From NCBI RefSeq assembly GCF_000170755.1, contig NZ_ABCK01000002.1:306644-370643 (forward strand): DNA of 64,000 nucleotides, given 5' to 3'. The position numbers were made by a program, and so were the translations under genes. Below are positions 17,995 through 26,405 of the stretch, piece by piece. The notes beneath the pieces are model-generated. The model made no database searches and was not told the DNA's origin. It worked only from the letters and a program-made list of their open reading frames with translations. Source of the stretch: Lentisphaera araneosa HTCC2155. Its GTDB lineage: Bacteria > Verrucomicrobiota > Lentisphaeria > Lentisphaerales > Lentisphaeraceae. The number at the start of each line of letters is the position of its first letter. Position 1 is the first letter of the stretch.

Positions 17995-18507
17995 ATGAAT
18001 AAAAAAAAATTAAGCTTACGTTCATCTGCCGAGAGAGGAAATAACAAAGTTATTTTTGTAGAACGAAATTTATTAATGGATTTCGAGGGAGAAGTTTGTT
18101 ATAGATCAATAGATTATCAATTAAATGACAATCATTTAGAAAATTTATTGGCTTCAAAATACGCGCATTTAGATATTATTATCATTCATCACGCCAAAGA
18201 GTTAGCTTTAGCCCATCAAACTTTTGATCAACTCAATGAAATAGATGAATCGCTTAAACAAGCTATAAGTAAAAAATACCCCAAGTTACTGGATCAACTC
18301 AATTGTATTCACCATCAAGATGCGGATGGAAATGAAGCCTTGTGTGTTAGTTGTTCCTGCCACCCGAGTAAAGGTGGTCTTTTTCTCGATGCGTCAGTTA
18401 AATATTCACTGAGCTTGAAGCAATGTTATTATTTATATGAAAAAGAAGAATTTGCGGAAGTCGCAAAACGCTATGGAATAAGTACTTTAAAGATAGAGAA
18501 TATTTGA
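17995..18507 (+). CDS. hypothetical protein with Cys/His cluster
   Basis: A 170-residue protein I do not recognise. The N-terminus is basic (NKKKLSLRSSAER). The middle has 'IIIIHHAKELALAHQTF' and 'CIHHQDADGNEALCVSCSCHP', a Cys/His group (about residues 105-125) that could bind a metal. The C-terminus ends in a helical segment 'EEFAEVAKRYGIS'. No signal peptide or membrane helix. Ten bases separate it from the Lrp-type gene, so the pair is probably co-transcribed. Codon use is similar to neighbours, with no sign of transfer. Confidence 0.6.
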   Translation: MNKKKLSLRSSAERGNNKVIFVERNLLMDFEGEVCYRSIDYQLNDNHLENLLASKYAHLDIIIIHHAKELALAHQTFDQLNEIDESLKQAISKKYPKLLDQLNCIHHQDADGNEALCVSCSCHPSKGGLFLDASVKYSLSLKQCYYLYEKEEFAEVAKRYGISTLKIENI

Positions 18508-18517
18508 AGGATAAAAA

Positions 18518-18970
18518 ATGAGTAATTCAAAAGAAATCATAGATCCCTTAGATTGGGAAATTATTGAGAAACTTCGTGAAGATGGACGCTCATCTAATTC
18601 TGCTATTGCTCGAGAACTCAATATTACTGAAGGTACTGTTCGTCACCGCGTTAAACGCCTCACCGAAAAAGGTATCCTCAAAATATCTGGAGCCGTAAAG
18701 CCTGGTTATGTCGAGAAAGAACTTCTCGTTGTTTTAGGTGTGAGTATATCTGAATCGAGTAAACTTCGTACTGCTTTTGAAAAAATAACTAAGCTCCCCG
18801 AAGTCCGCACGACATTTATTACGTCTGGTCGCTATGACTTTATGATGGTGGTTGCCGTACGTGGTAACCGTGGACTCATTAACTTTTTAACAACTTCTAT
18901 TGCAGGTGTAAAAGAAATTGTGAGTACGGAAAGTTTTATTGTTTTGAAAACTGATAATTACTGGATTTAA
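18518..18970 (+). CDS. Lrp/AsnC-family transcriptional regulator
   Basis: A 150-residue regulator. The N-terminal helix-turn-helix (about 12-60) reads 'DWEIIEKLREDGRSSNSAIARELNITEGTVRHRVKRLTEKG'. The C-terminal RAM effector domain (about 70-145) contains 'EVRTTFITSGRYDFMMVV' and 'GVKEIVSTESFIVLKT'. Feast/famine regulators of this kind form octamers and sense amino acids. Its place directly before gcvP suggests glycine-responsive control of that gene (inference). 'aaggataaaaaATG' gives a clear ribosome-binding site. Confidence 0.9.
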   Translation: MSNSKEIIDPLDWEIIEKLREDGRSSNSAIARELNITEGTVRHRVKRLTEKGILKISGAVKPGYVEKELLVVLGVSISESSKLRTAFEKITKLPEVRTTFITSGRYDFMMVVAVRGNRGLINFLTTSIAGVKEIVSTESFIVLKTDNYWI

Positions 18971-19107
18971 ACAGTTTACAAAGCTTAACAATCACCAAGT
19001 TTTTCAGCCGATTTTTTTTATCCATACTCAAGTTATAAACAACTTAGCAAAAACGTCTTAAATTTATTTTTTTTGACTCGAAAAATGCTGTTTTCTGTAT
19101 ATGATTC

Positions 19108-22100
19108 ATGTCAGTAAAATTATATTTAACACGAGATCATTTAATGAATTACGACCCCCAAGTAAATAAGCGCGAAGCAGCTAAGCACTACATCCCAGCA
19201 AGTGATGCAGATATCCAAGCGATGTTAGAACATTTAGGCTGTCAAAATTTCGAAGATTTATACTCACATATTCCCAAAGATGTACGTTTTGATTCAGATA
19301 TAAATATTCCAAAATCAAAGAGCAGCGACGAAATTATTTCTGAAATGTCGGCTATTGCAAATAAAAATAATATTCGTACTTCATTCATTGGTGATGGCCT
19401 TAAAGCTTATAAAGTTATGGATGTGGCAGGCCCCGTTCTCAATATTCGTAGCTTAACGACTTCTTACACGCCTTATCAACCTGAGCGTTCGCAAGGTACT
19501 TTGATGACTCACTGGATTTACCAGAGTCTTTTATCTCAACTTACGGGTTTTGAAGCTGTTAATGCTTCGATGTATGATCGAGCAACAGCCCTTTTTGAGG
19601 CCATCAAATGTTCAATGAGAATCCAAACTAAGCGCAATAAAGTTTTAGTTTTTGATAGCATTTACCCTGGTGATCGCGAAGTTCTTAATACTCACGCAGA
19701 ACACACGGGCTTAGGAATTATTTGGATTAAAGGCGATAAGTTCTCTGAAAACGGAAGCATTGGCTTAGATGAACTTAAAAAAGCAGCTTGTGGAATTGAA
19801 GATGATATTGTTTCTGTATCTTTTCCTCAAATCAATAATGTGGGTACTGTAGCTAAAGTTGACGACATCACTGATTATGTTCACGAAATTGGTGCACTTG
19901 CTATTGCAGTTATTGATCCTCTGCTCATTGCTACAGGTGGTTTAAAGGCTCCTTCAAAATACGGTCAAGAAGGTGCTGATATTTTTGTCGCTGAAGGACA
20001 ACACTTAGCTATTGGTCCTAACTTTGGTGGACCCGGACTCGGTATCTTCGGTATTCGCTTCAACGCTAAATGCAAAAAGTTTGTCCGCGCAACTGCGGGT
20101 CGTTTTGTTGGTGATGCTAAAGATATTAATGGCCGTGATTGTAAACTCATTATCCTCTCTACTCGCGAACAACATATTAAACGTGAAAAAGCTAACTCAA
20201 ATATTTGTTCAAACGAAGCTTATATTGCCACTGTTTGCGGTGCAGCTATCCTAAATCGCGGTGACAAAGGACTTCAAGAAAGTGTGGAAGTGAGCCGAAA
20301 ACTAGCTTTGCGTGCAGCTGAAGTTCTCAGTTCATTTAAGGGTGTTGAATTAGCTTTCCCTGAAGCGGCATTTATGAATGAATTTACTATGAAAATTGAT
20401 TCTAGTGTTTCAGAATTGATTGCTAAAGGTCTCGAAAGTGATCTTCAAATTGGTGTCAATGTCTCTGATAGAATTGAAAAAGGTTCTGATAAGTACCTCA
20501 TGCTTTGCTTCACTGATTTACATAGTGAAAAAGAAATTGAAGTTCTCGAAGCTTTCTTCGCTAATAATTTTGAAAAAGATTCTAACAACTTCAAACCCAT
20601 TGCTTTGCCTGCTTGTCAGCTAAGAGAAGGTGAAGTTGGAATTGCTCATTACTCTGCAAAAGAAATCGAAGACTACTACACGACCTTAGGGACACAAAAT
20701 GTGAGCCCGGATAATGCTATTTATCCACTAGGTTCTTGCACAATGAAGTACAACCCTTACCTCAATGATTATGTTGCTGCTTTCGATGGTTTTGCTAATG
20801 CTCACCCCCAAGCACCGGAAAGTGATGTCCAAGGATGTTTAGAAGTTATCTATGAAACTCAAGAGTACTTCAAAGCTATTACTGGTTTGCCTGGCGTTAC
20901 AACTCAACCTCTTGCGGGTGCTCAAGGTGAACTTGTCGGCGTAAAGCTCTTCCAAGCCTACCATCAAGATCGTGGTGAAAAGCGCGATATCATTCTCATT
21001 CCAAAAACGGCTCACGGAACGAATCCTGCAACTGCAGCTGTTGCTGGCTTAGTGACTAAAAAATTCAATGGTATTGTAGAAATTGAATCTACTATTGACG
21101 GCGAAATGGATTTTGATCGTCTTAAAGAATGTGTTGCTGAATACGGCGAAAGGATTCTTGGTGTGATGGTTACTAACCCCAATACTTCTGGTATTTTTGA
21201 AACGCAGTTCGCAGCTATGTCTGAACTCATTCACTCTGTCGGCGGTTTAGTTTATATGGATGGCGCTAATATGAATGCCATTGCTGCTTGGGTTGACCTC
21301 GGTAAAATGGGTGTTGATGCAGTGCATAACAACACGCACAAAACTTGGTCAATTCCTCACGGTGGTGGCGGACCTGGTGATGCTTTTGTCGCTGTGAGCG
21401 AAAAACTCATACCTTTCTTGCCTGGTATTCAATCTATAAAAAATTCTGATGGCCAATTCGAAATTGCTCATGCACCAAAAAGTATTGGTTCTTTTCACCG
21501 CCATGAAGGTAACTTCGGCCACAAAGTTCGCTGCTTAACTTACCTTAAAGCTCTTGGCCACGATGGTGTTAAGCGCATGGCTGCTGTTGCAGTTCTATCA
21601 GCTCGCTACCTCTTCAGTCGTTTAGAAGATAAGTTCTGCGTTTTACCTACAGGTAATCAACGCGACAAAGTGATGCACGAATTTATCCTCACTTTACCTC
21701 AATCAACTTTTGATAAGATCGTTGACGCTGGCATTCCAAAAGCTCTCGTTATTTCACGCGTGGGTAAACTCTTCTTAGATTTTGGTTTCCATGCTCCTAC
21801 AGTCGCTTGGCCCGAAATGTATGGCCTTATGATTGAACCTACTGAGTCCTACACAAAAGAAGAACTCGATCGCTTTGCCGATGCAGTATTGGCTTTATTT
21901 GATCTTATTGATGAAAACCCAAGAGTTCTTTTAACGGCCCCTCACTTCACTCCTATAGACCGTGTAGATGATGTTCCAGCTAATAAGAAACCAGTGATGG
22001 CTGAAATAATTACTAAACTTCCTGAAGTACTTCCAAATCGCTTCGATTTAGATAAGATCTGGGCGATGGATATTCCTACAGTTAAAGAGACTATTCTAAA

Positions 22101-22125
22101 AGCTCACGAAGACGCGAAAATTTAA
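19108..22125 (+). CDS. gcvP: glycine dehydrogenase (decarboxylating), fused PA-PB form
   Basis: A 1005-residue P-protein of the glycine cleavage system, which decarboxylates glycine with PLP and passes aminomethyl to lipoyl-GcvH. The N-terminal half resembles the separate GcvPA subunit ('YIPASDADIQAMLEHLG', 'SYTPYQPERSQGTL', 'GFEAVNASMYDRATA'). From about residue 510 it resembles GcvPB ('YPLGSCTMKYNP', 'GTNPATAA'). The PLP lysine is Lys745 in 'NTHKTWSIPHGGGGPG', where Thr and Trp replace the usual Leu and Phe. ATG at 19108 is taken; ATG at 19144 (Met13) is equally plausible since neither has a strong ribosome-binding site. No gcvT or gcvH nearby and no glycine riboswitch seen upstream. Confidence 0.93.
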   Translation: MSVKLYLTRDHLMNYDPQVNKREAAKHYIPASDADIQAMLEHLGCQNFEDLYSHIPKDVRFDSDINIPKSKSSDEIISEMSAIANKNNIRTSFIGDGLKAYKVMDVAGPVLNIRSLTTSYTPYQPERSQGTLMTHWIYQSLLSQLTGFEAVNASMYDRATALFEAIKCSMRIQTKRNKVLVFDSIYPGDREVLNTHAEHTGLGIIWIKGDKFSENGSIGLDELKKAACGIEDDIVSVSFPQINNVGTVAKVDDITDYVHEIGALAIAVIDPLLIATGGLKAPSKYGQEGADIFVAEGQHLAIGPNFGGPGLGIFGIRFNAKCKKFVRATAGRFVGDAKDINGRDCKLIILSTREQHIKREKANSNICSNEAYIATVCGAAILNRGDKGLQESVEVSRKLALRAAEVLSSFKGVELAFPEAAFMNEFTMKIDSSVSELIAKGLESDLQIGVNVSDRIEKGSDKYLMLCFTDLHSEKEIEVLEAFFANNFEKDSNNFKPIALPACQLREGEVGIAHYSAKEIEDYYTTLGTQNVSPDNAIYPLGSCTMKYNPYLNDYVAAFDGFANAHPQAPESDVQGCLEVIYETQEYFKAITGLPGVTTQPLAGAQGELVGVKLFQAYHQDRGEKRDIILIPKTAHGTNPATAAVAGLVTKKFNGIVEIESTIDGEMDFDRLKECVAEYGERILGVMVTNPNTSGIFETQFAAMSELIHSVGGLVYMDGANMNAIAAWVDLGKMGVDAVHNNTHKTWSIPHGGGGPGDAFVAVSEKLIPFLPGIQSIKNSDGQFEIAHAPKSIGSFHRHEGNFGHKVRCLTYLKALGHDGVKRMAAVAVLSARYLFSRLEDKFCVLPTGNQRDKVMHEFILTLPQSTFDKIVDAGIPKALVISRVGKLFLDFGFHAPTVAWPEMYGLMIEPTESYTKEELDRFADAVLALFDLIDENPRVLLTAPHFTPIDRVDDVPANKKPVMAEIITKLPEVLPNRFDLDKIWAMDIPTVKETILKAHEDAKI

Positions 22126-22148
22126 TTATAAAACTTTAGTAAGATTAT

Positions 22149-22176
22149 AAAAGGCTCCTAAAAAGGAGCCTTTTTT
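22149..22176 (+). terminator. Rho-independent terminator of gcvP
   Basis: A 10-bp stem, aaaaggctcc (22149-22158) and ggagcctttt (22165-22174), followed by TT. It lies 24 bp after the gcvP stop and directly before the next gene. Confidence 0.9.
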
Positions 22177-22185
22177 GGAGATAAA

Positions 22186-22581
22186 ATGGATAGAAAAACA
22201 TTTTTAATCGCAATTTTTTCACTTTTGAACTTAGAACTTTTAGCCGCTAAGAAAAAGAAGAAAAAGAAGAATACTAAACAAAAGAAGAATACTAAACAAA
22301 AGAAAAATAATCAAAAAGAAAATGATTATTCCGATTTAGTGGGTTTAATCATCTATAAAAATGAAGGTTTAAGCAAACGTTTTTACCTAAAAACTGGCTC
22401 AAAAGAAATATATTTTTCTGCCACAATGAATGATGATTTGATCGAATTTGAAAATCAAAGAGTCAAACTGAAAGCCAAATTAGTCAATGATCGAGTTATA
22501 TCTATAAAAGAAATAGAAATTACAGCTAAAGAAACTCAAAAAAGTGATAAAAACTCAAAAAAACCGACTAAGAAAAAATAG
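22186..22581 (+). CDS. secreted Lys-rich protein with small beta domain
   Basis: A 131-residue protein. The signal peptide spans about 1-20 (MDRKTFLIAIFSLLNLELLA). A strongly basic low-complexity linker follows (about 21-45, repeated KKNTKQ units encoded by near-identical 15-bp repeats), then a 65-residue domain ('DLVGLIIYKNEGLSKRFYL' to 'RVISIKEIEIT') whose strand pattern recalls an OB-like fold, and a basic tail. The domain matches the one encoded at 25780-25965, so the two genes are paralogues. Function unknown; the basic linker may bind nucleic acid or acidic polymers (inference). Confidence 0.65.
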   Translation: MDRKTFLIAIFSLLNLELLAAKKKKKKKNTKQKKNTKQKKNNQKENDYSDLVGLIIYKNEGLSKRFYLKTGSKEIYFSATMNDDLIEFENQRVKLKAKLVNDRVISIKEIEITAKETQKSDKNSKKPTKKK

Positions 22582-22620
22582 AAAATATCACTGAAGTTAA
22601 TTTTAATTTCAATACACATT

Positions 22621-22647
22621 AAAGGCCTCTTTATGGGGTCTTTTTTT
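22621..22647 (+). terminator. probable terminator after the Lys-rich gene
   Basis: AAAGGCC (22621-22627) pairs with GGTCTTT (one G-T wobble), followed by a T run. It lies 40 bp after the stop of the upstream gene. Confidence 0.6.
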
Positions 22648-22717
22648 GTGCCTTTATTCATTGATTTTATTAAGATGAGGAAGCTTATTAAGTCATAATT
22701 AATAAGGATGAGAAAAA

Positions 22718-22792
22718 ATGAACCGTAAAAAATTTATCTACTTAAGTTTATTAGCCTTGCCTCAAGCTAGTATTTGTTGCGCTTCAATTGAA
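22718..22792 (+). pseudogene. Asn/Lys-rich secreted protein paralogue, 5' fragment (broken by IS3)
   Basis: ATG at 22718 opens 'MNRKKFIYLSLLALPQASICC', a signal peptide like that of the gene at 22186. The frame runs into the IS3 left end at about 22793 and stops shortly after. The remainder of the gene resumes after the element at 25581. A ribosome-binding site ('aaggatgagaaaa') precedes it. Confidence 0.7.
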
Positions 22793-22863
22793 ATTAGACA
22801 CCTACCCATTTTCTGTTAGTTGAGTTACTTTTAAACTGTAACCCTTCGTAAAGGAAATTAATT

Positions 22864-23181
22864 ATGTCTAAGAAACGCCGTTATTTCAATGCTGACCAAA
22901 AAGTCGTCGCTATCCGTAAACATCTCCTCGAGCAGATTCCGGTCTCTGATATCTGTGATGAACTCAATATCACGACTACCTTATTTTATCGTTGGCAGAA
23001 AGAGTTCTTTGAGAATGGTTCTCGAGCCTTCCTCAAGGATAACGATAGTAATTTAAAGAACGCAGTGAAAGAAAACACACAACTCAAGGCCACGACTTCA
23101 GAAAAGAATGATGTCATTGCCGAACTTGTAGCGATAGAGTCCCGTTGTTTCTGTAAATTGGTGTTGACCAATTTTAGTTAA
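22864..23181 (+). pseudogene. IS3 OrfA (helix-turn-helix transposase subunit), interrupted
   Basis: The reading frame encodes 'RRYFNADQKVVAIRKHLLEQ' and 'SDICDELNITTTLFYRWQKEF', the HTH of IS3 OrfA, then a Leu-zipper-like helix. The native frame ends at 'AELVA' (about 23133). The last 16 residues of the present frame come from the IS256 left end. When IS256 and one target repeat are removed, the frame reads on as 'AELVAENISLKKKRGLI' and stops, overlapping orfB, which is the standard OrfA/OrfB arrangement. Confidence 0.85.
23125..23133. repeat. IS256 target-site duplication, left copy
   Basis: cttgtagcg at 23125-23133, repeated at 24527-24535 on the other side of the IS256 element. The 9-bp length fits the 8-9 bp duplications made by IS256-type transposases. 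Confidence 0.85.
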
Positions 23182-24526
23182 ACAGATAGATAAACTCTTT
23201 TTGTAGCTATCCAGGTTTCATCTAATTCCATAAGAATAGCGGATGCTAATCTAAGAAGTGAAGCTTCATTTGGGAATATAGATACGGTTCTAGTTCGCCT
23301 GAGAATTTCTCGATTCTGTCTTTCAACCATATTGGTCGTTCTCAGTTTTGTCCAACAAGAACGCTCGAGATCGAATACAGAAAAGCCTTCAGGAAGTGCA
23401 GATTCCATCCATTCAGATAAATGTGAAGCCTTTTCTTCATACTTTAAGCAAGTAAGCTTTAAAAGTCTTTCAGCCTCAAGCTTTGAAGGTGCATTAAAGA
23501 TATCTCTAATATCTTGAGCTACTTCTGAGCGCATAGCTTTCTTAGGGACATAAGCACCAGCATTTTGCTGTAAGTGAAATTGACATCTCTGCCATGGGAT
23601 AGAACCAAATACAGTCTTTAACGCTGCTTTTAGGCCCGAATGACTATCACTGGTAATCATCTTGAGGCCATGGAGTCCTCGAGCATTCAATGACAGAAAA
23701 AAGTTCCTCCAATGAACTTCCGCTTCACTTAAAGAAACACTTGTTCCGAGGACTGAACGTTTTCCTGATTCATCTATTCCATAGGCAATAAGTAAAGCAC
23801 AATCTCGAACAGTCTTATCTACTCTAACCTTCTCGTATCTCGCATCCACCAAAAGATAAGAATATTTACCTAAAGGACGGTTGCGCCACTTTTCTAAACT
23901 CTCATCTAGCTCAGTTACCACACGGGATACCTGTGATTTACTTACAGATAGACCACACATTTTCTCTAAAAGTTTAGTCACCTTTCTAGTCGATGTCCCC
24001 TGAATATAACTCTCTGCCATAGCTGTCATTAAAGCTCGTTCACTTCGCAAGCCTTTCTCCAAAGAACTTGGATAAAAATCAATTTCACCTCTGACTTGAG
24101 GGATATTAAGCTTCATTGCTCCAAGTCGAGTGTTTACAGTTTTATTTTTATAGCCATTAGCATAACCCAAGCGACTTTCATTACGTTCATATGGATCAGC
24201 TTCAAGAGAATTACTTCTCTCCACTTTCATCGCTTCATTTAATAAAACTCTCATCGCTTCAAGCATTCCGCTTTCGCCGTTTTCTGTAACTTGTTGGATC
24301 ATTTCTAATAAGACGCTACTGTTTTCTTGTGTAGAGTGGTGCATAATAATTCCTTGTGGGTTGTTTTGGTACAACACCACTCTGCATCTTCTTTACCCCG
24401 AGTTACAAACAACTTCCTCAATTTCGCTCCGACGAGAAAGTTCCCATTCTCGCGAAGTCTCGGAAGCTATTCATAACTCTTAAAGTAGAGCAATAGCAGA
24501 ATTTACAGAAAATTTGGGACACTACC
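23134..24526 (-). mobile_element. IS256-family element nested in IS3
   Basis: A 1393-bp element. Terminal inverted repeats: left 'tagagtcccgttgtttctgt' and right (complement) 'tagtgtcccaaattttctgt', both continuing 'aaatt'. It is flanked by the 9-bp duplication cttgtagcg. It contains one intact transposase gene on the minus strand. The sharp target repeat and intact gene suggest a recent insertion. Confidence 0.9.
23178..24344 (-). CDS. IS256-family (mutator-type) transposase
   Basis: A 388-residue transposase from the ATG at 24344, which has 'aaggaattatt' as ribosome-binding site; an upstream in-frame start at 24380 is less likely. Landmarks of the DDE mutator family: 'YLLVDARYEKVRV' (first Asp), 'GLKMITSDSHSGLKAAL' (second Asp), 'WQRCQFHLQQNA', and 'RTTNMVERQNREILRRTR', which carries the catalytic Glu. 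Length is typical (about 390-420). Moves by copy-paste through a circular intermediate (family knowledge). Confidence 0.93.
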   Translation of the reverse strand: MHHSTQENSSVLLEMIQQVTENGESGMLEAMRVLLNEAMKVERSNSLEADPYERNESRLGYANGYKNKTVNTRLGAMKLNIPQVRGEIDFYPSSLEKGLRSERALMTAMAESYIQGTSTRKVTKLLEKMCGLSVSKSQVSRVVTELDESLEKWRNRPLGKYSYLLVDARYEKVRVDKTVRDCALLIAYGIDESGKRSVLGTSVSLSEAEVHWRNFFLSLNARGLHGLKMITSDSHSGLKAALKTVFGSIPWQRCQFHLQQNAGAYVPKKAMRSEVAQDIRDIFNAPSKLEAERLLKLTCLKYEEKASHLSEWMESALPEGFSVFDLERSCWTKLRTTNMVERQNREILRRTRTVSIFPNEASLLRLASAILMELDETWIATKRVYLSV

Positions 24527-25530
24527 CTTGTAGCGGAGAACATAAGCTTAAAAAAGAAGCGTGGCCTGATCTAAATGGAGGCTGGGTTAGCCAAGAAATC
24601 CGAGATCAGGTCGTGAAATATCTGTGTGTTTGGCATGAGCGTACGCATGTAAACCTTCGTAGTATGCTCAAATCTTTAGATCTTCATCCGAGTAAATTTT
24701 ATCAATGGAAAGGGCGAGAAGGAAAAGAGAATCAACACAATGGTATACAACCGAAAGATTTTTGGCTTACTGAAGCTGAAAGACATGCCGTAATTGAGTA
24801 TTATCAGTCTCATCGTAGAGAAGGCTATCGAGCAGTTACTTACATGATGATTGATGAAGATATTGCGTATATGAGCAGTTCCTCTGTTTATCGTATTTTA
24901 TCAGGAGCTGGCCTCATGCGTACTAAAAGTATTAAGAAATCTAAGAAAGGAAATGGTTTCGAACAGCCACTTCAGGCTCATGAGCACTGGCATACTGATA
25001 TATCCTATGTGAAGGTCAATAAAAGATTTTATTTCTTTATTGGTGTTTTAGATGGTTATAGTCGTTGTTTACTTCATTGGGAGATTCGTGAATCAATGAA
25101 TGAACAGGATGCCGAAATCGTAGTCAAAAGAGCGTTAGAGAAGTACCCACAGGCAAGACCTAGGATTATTACTGATAATGGTTCTCAATACACGGGCCAG
25201 GAGTTTAAGAAATTCATAGCCTTCCATGGTCTTACTCACGTACGGACTTCACCATATTATCCTCAGAGCAATGGCAAGATCGAACGCTTCCATTTTACTT
25301 TGAAGGCAGGTACTATCCGGCCTCAAGTACCTTTGAGTGTCGAAGATGCTAGAAGAGTTGTCTCACAGTATGTTGAGTACTACAATAACACTCGTCTTCA
25401 TAGTGCCATTGGATTTATTGCTCCCATGGATAAACTCATGGGAAACGATGTGATTATTGTGCAAGAAAGAAAAACGAAACTTGCTGATGCCAAAGCTCGT
25501 AGATTAGAGCTCTTTGCAGAAGCTTCATAA
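24514..25530 (+). CDS. IS3 OrfB (DDE integrase-type transposase)
   Basis: The first few codons (from TTG 24514) belong to the IS256 right end; native sequence starts after 24527. OrfB continues with HTH_21 ('YYQSHRREGYRAVTYMMIDE'), then the rve catalytic core: 'HWHTDISYVKV' (first Asp), 'ITDNGSQYTGQEFKKF' (second Asp) and 'SNGKIERFHFTLKA' (Glu), the DDE triad of IS3/IS150. In an intact element it is made as an OrfAB fusion by -1 frameshifting. Separated from OrfA by IS256, it is probably not expressed as a working transposase. Confidence 0.88.
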   Translation: MGHYPCSGEHKLKKEAWPDLNGGWVSQEIRDQVVKYLCVWHERTHVNLRSMLKSLDLHPSKFYQWKGREGKENQHNGIQPKDFWLTEAERHAVIEYYQSHRREGYRAVTYMMIDEDIAYMSSSSVYRILSGAGLMRTKSIKKSKKGNGFEQPLQAHEHWHTDISYVKVNKRFYFFIGVLDGYSRCLLHWEIRESMNEQDAEIVVKRALEKYPQARPRIITDNGSQYTGQEFKKFIAFHGLTHVRTSPYYPQSNGKIERFHFTLKAGTIRPQVPLSVEDARRVVSQYVEYYNNTRLHSAIGFIAPMDKLMGNDVIIVQERKTKLADAKARRLELFAEAS

Positions 25531-25580
25531 ACAAGTAATGTAACAAAACCCAGCTAAGAGAAATAGGCCAACTGTCTAAT

Positions 25581-25973
25581 TCCCTCTGGAGCAGCACATA
25601 TTTTTGCCGACCAGGATAAAAAGAAGAAAATTATAAAAAAAATAAAGCAGAAAACGACTAAGAAAGGTCCTGCTAATAACAAAGGAAATAACAAAGGAAA
25701 TAACAACAAAAATAATAACAACAATCACAATAAAAAAGAACAAAAACGTGATGTTAATCTTACGGGTAAAATCACCACCCATGAAGATAATGGTACAGTC
25801 AATTATCGACTCGTTTCTAACAAAGTTTATTCAGTTTCCAGAAGTCTAGAAGATAAAGTCGAACCCTATTTGAATAGAAAGGTGAGTGTTTCAGCCACTG
25901 TTTATGATGATAGAATTGTGGAAATTAAACTTATAAAACAAGTTCAAAATAAAGAACAAGCTAAGAGTAAATA
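25581..25973 (+). pseudogene. Asn/Lys-rich secreted protein paralogue, 3' fragment
   Basis: No start codon, but an open frame in phase 25591 encodes 'AAHIFADQDKKKK', then a low-complexity linker of NKGNN and poly-Asn (25670-25735), then a domain 'VNLTGKITTHEDNG' to 'DDRIVEIKLIK', ending at TAA 25971-25973. The domain resembles that of the gene at 22186 ('VNDRVISIKEI' versus 'YDDRIVEIKLI'). Together with 22718-22792 it forms one gene split by IS3. Confidence 0.8.
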
Positions 25974-26009
25974 ATTCGCTTGAAAAAGCTCATTCTAAGA
26001 GAGTGAATA

Positions 26010-26405
26010 TTACTTATGAGTAATAGGAGCCGTTAAATAGAAACGGTTAATATTCGCTTGAATTATATCGCCATCTTCTCGTTCTAATATATAGAAGCCC
26101 TCCATGGTGCCGAAAGGTGTGTCTAAAATTGAAAAGCTGGTATACTTGTAGGACTCACCTGGTGCAATAAAAGGCATCTCTCCAACGACACCTTCACCGC
26201 GAATAATTTTGTCTTCGCCATCAGAGTTAATAATTTTCCACATTCTCGAACGAAGGGTCACGCCAACTTTAGATTGATTGACAATAGTAATTTCGTAAGA
26301 GAATAAAAAACGCTTTTCTTTTTCCGAAGAATGATAAGGCTGATAAACTGGATCAGCAATAATCTTTATTCCCTCTGTAATATTTTCTGACGATACTTTA
26401 TTCAC
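26010..26405 (-). CDS. apaG: ApaG domain protein
   Basis: A 131-residue protein covering the whole ApaG (DUF525) beta-sandwich: 'FLFSYEITIVNQSKVGVTLRSRMWKI', 'GEGVVGEMPFIAPGESYKYTSFSIL', 'TPFGTMEGFYIL'. In enterobacteria it is linked to Co/Mg resistance, and its fold resembles fibronectin III. Its biochemical role is still unclear. It is a single gene here, not next to apaH or ksgA as in E. coli, and converges with the broken paralogue. Confidence 0.93.
   Translation of the reverse strand: MNKVSSENITEGIKIIADPVYQPYHSSEKEKRFLFSYEITIVNQSKVGVTLRSRMWKIINSDGEDKIIRGEGVVGEMPFIAPGESYKYTSFSILDTPFGTMEGFYILEREDGDIIQANINRFYLTAPITHK

Larger units (their letters stand above)
22793..25580 (+). mobile_element. 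IS3-family element, itself interrupted by IS256
   Basis: Ends are defined by the 8-bp inverted pair attagaca (22793-22800) and tgtctaat (25573-25580), and by the host gene continuing on both sides. Without the nested IS256 and one copy of its target repeat, the element would be about 1.39 kb, normal for IS3. It carries orfA and orfB in the usual order. No convincing target duplication is visible around it. Confidence 0.75.

Noticed and set aside
18971..19107. Glycine riboswitch before gcvP
   Set aside because: The spacer is only 137 bp, A/T-rich, and lacks the paired aptamer features.
24514..25530. IS3 OrfB as an independently started gene from TTG 24514
   Set aside because: The first codons belong to the IS256 end; the native frame begins inside IS3 and normally needs fusion with OrfA.
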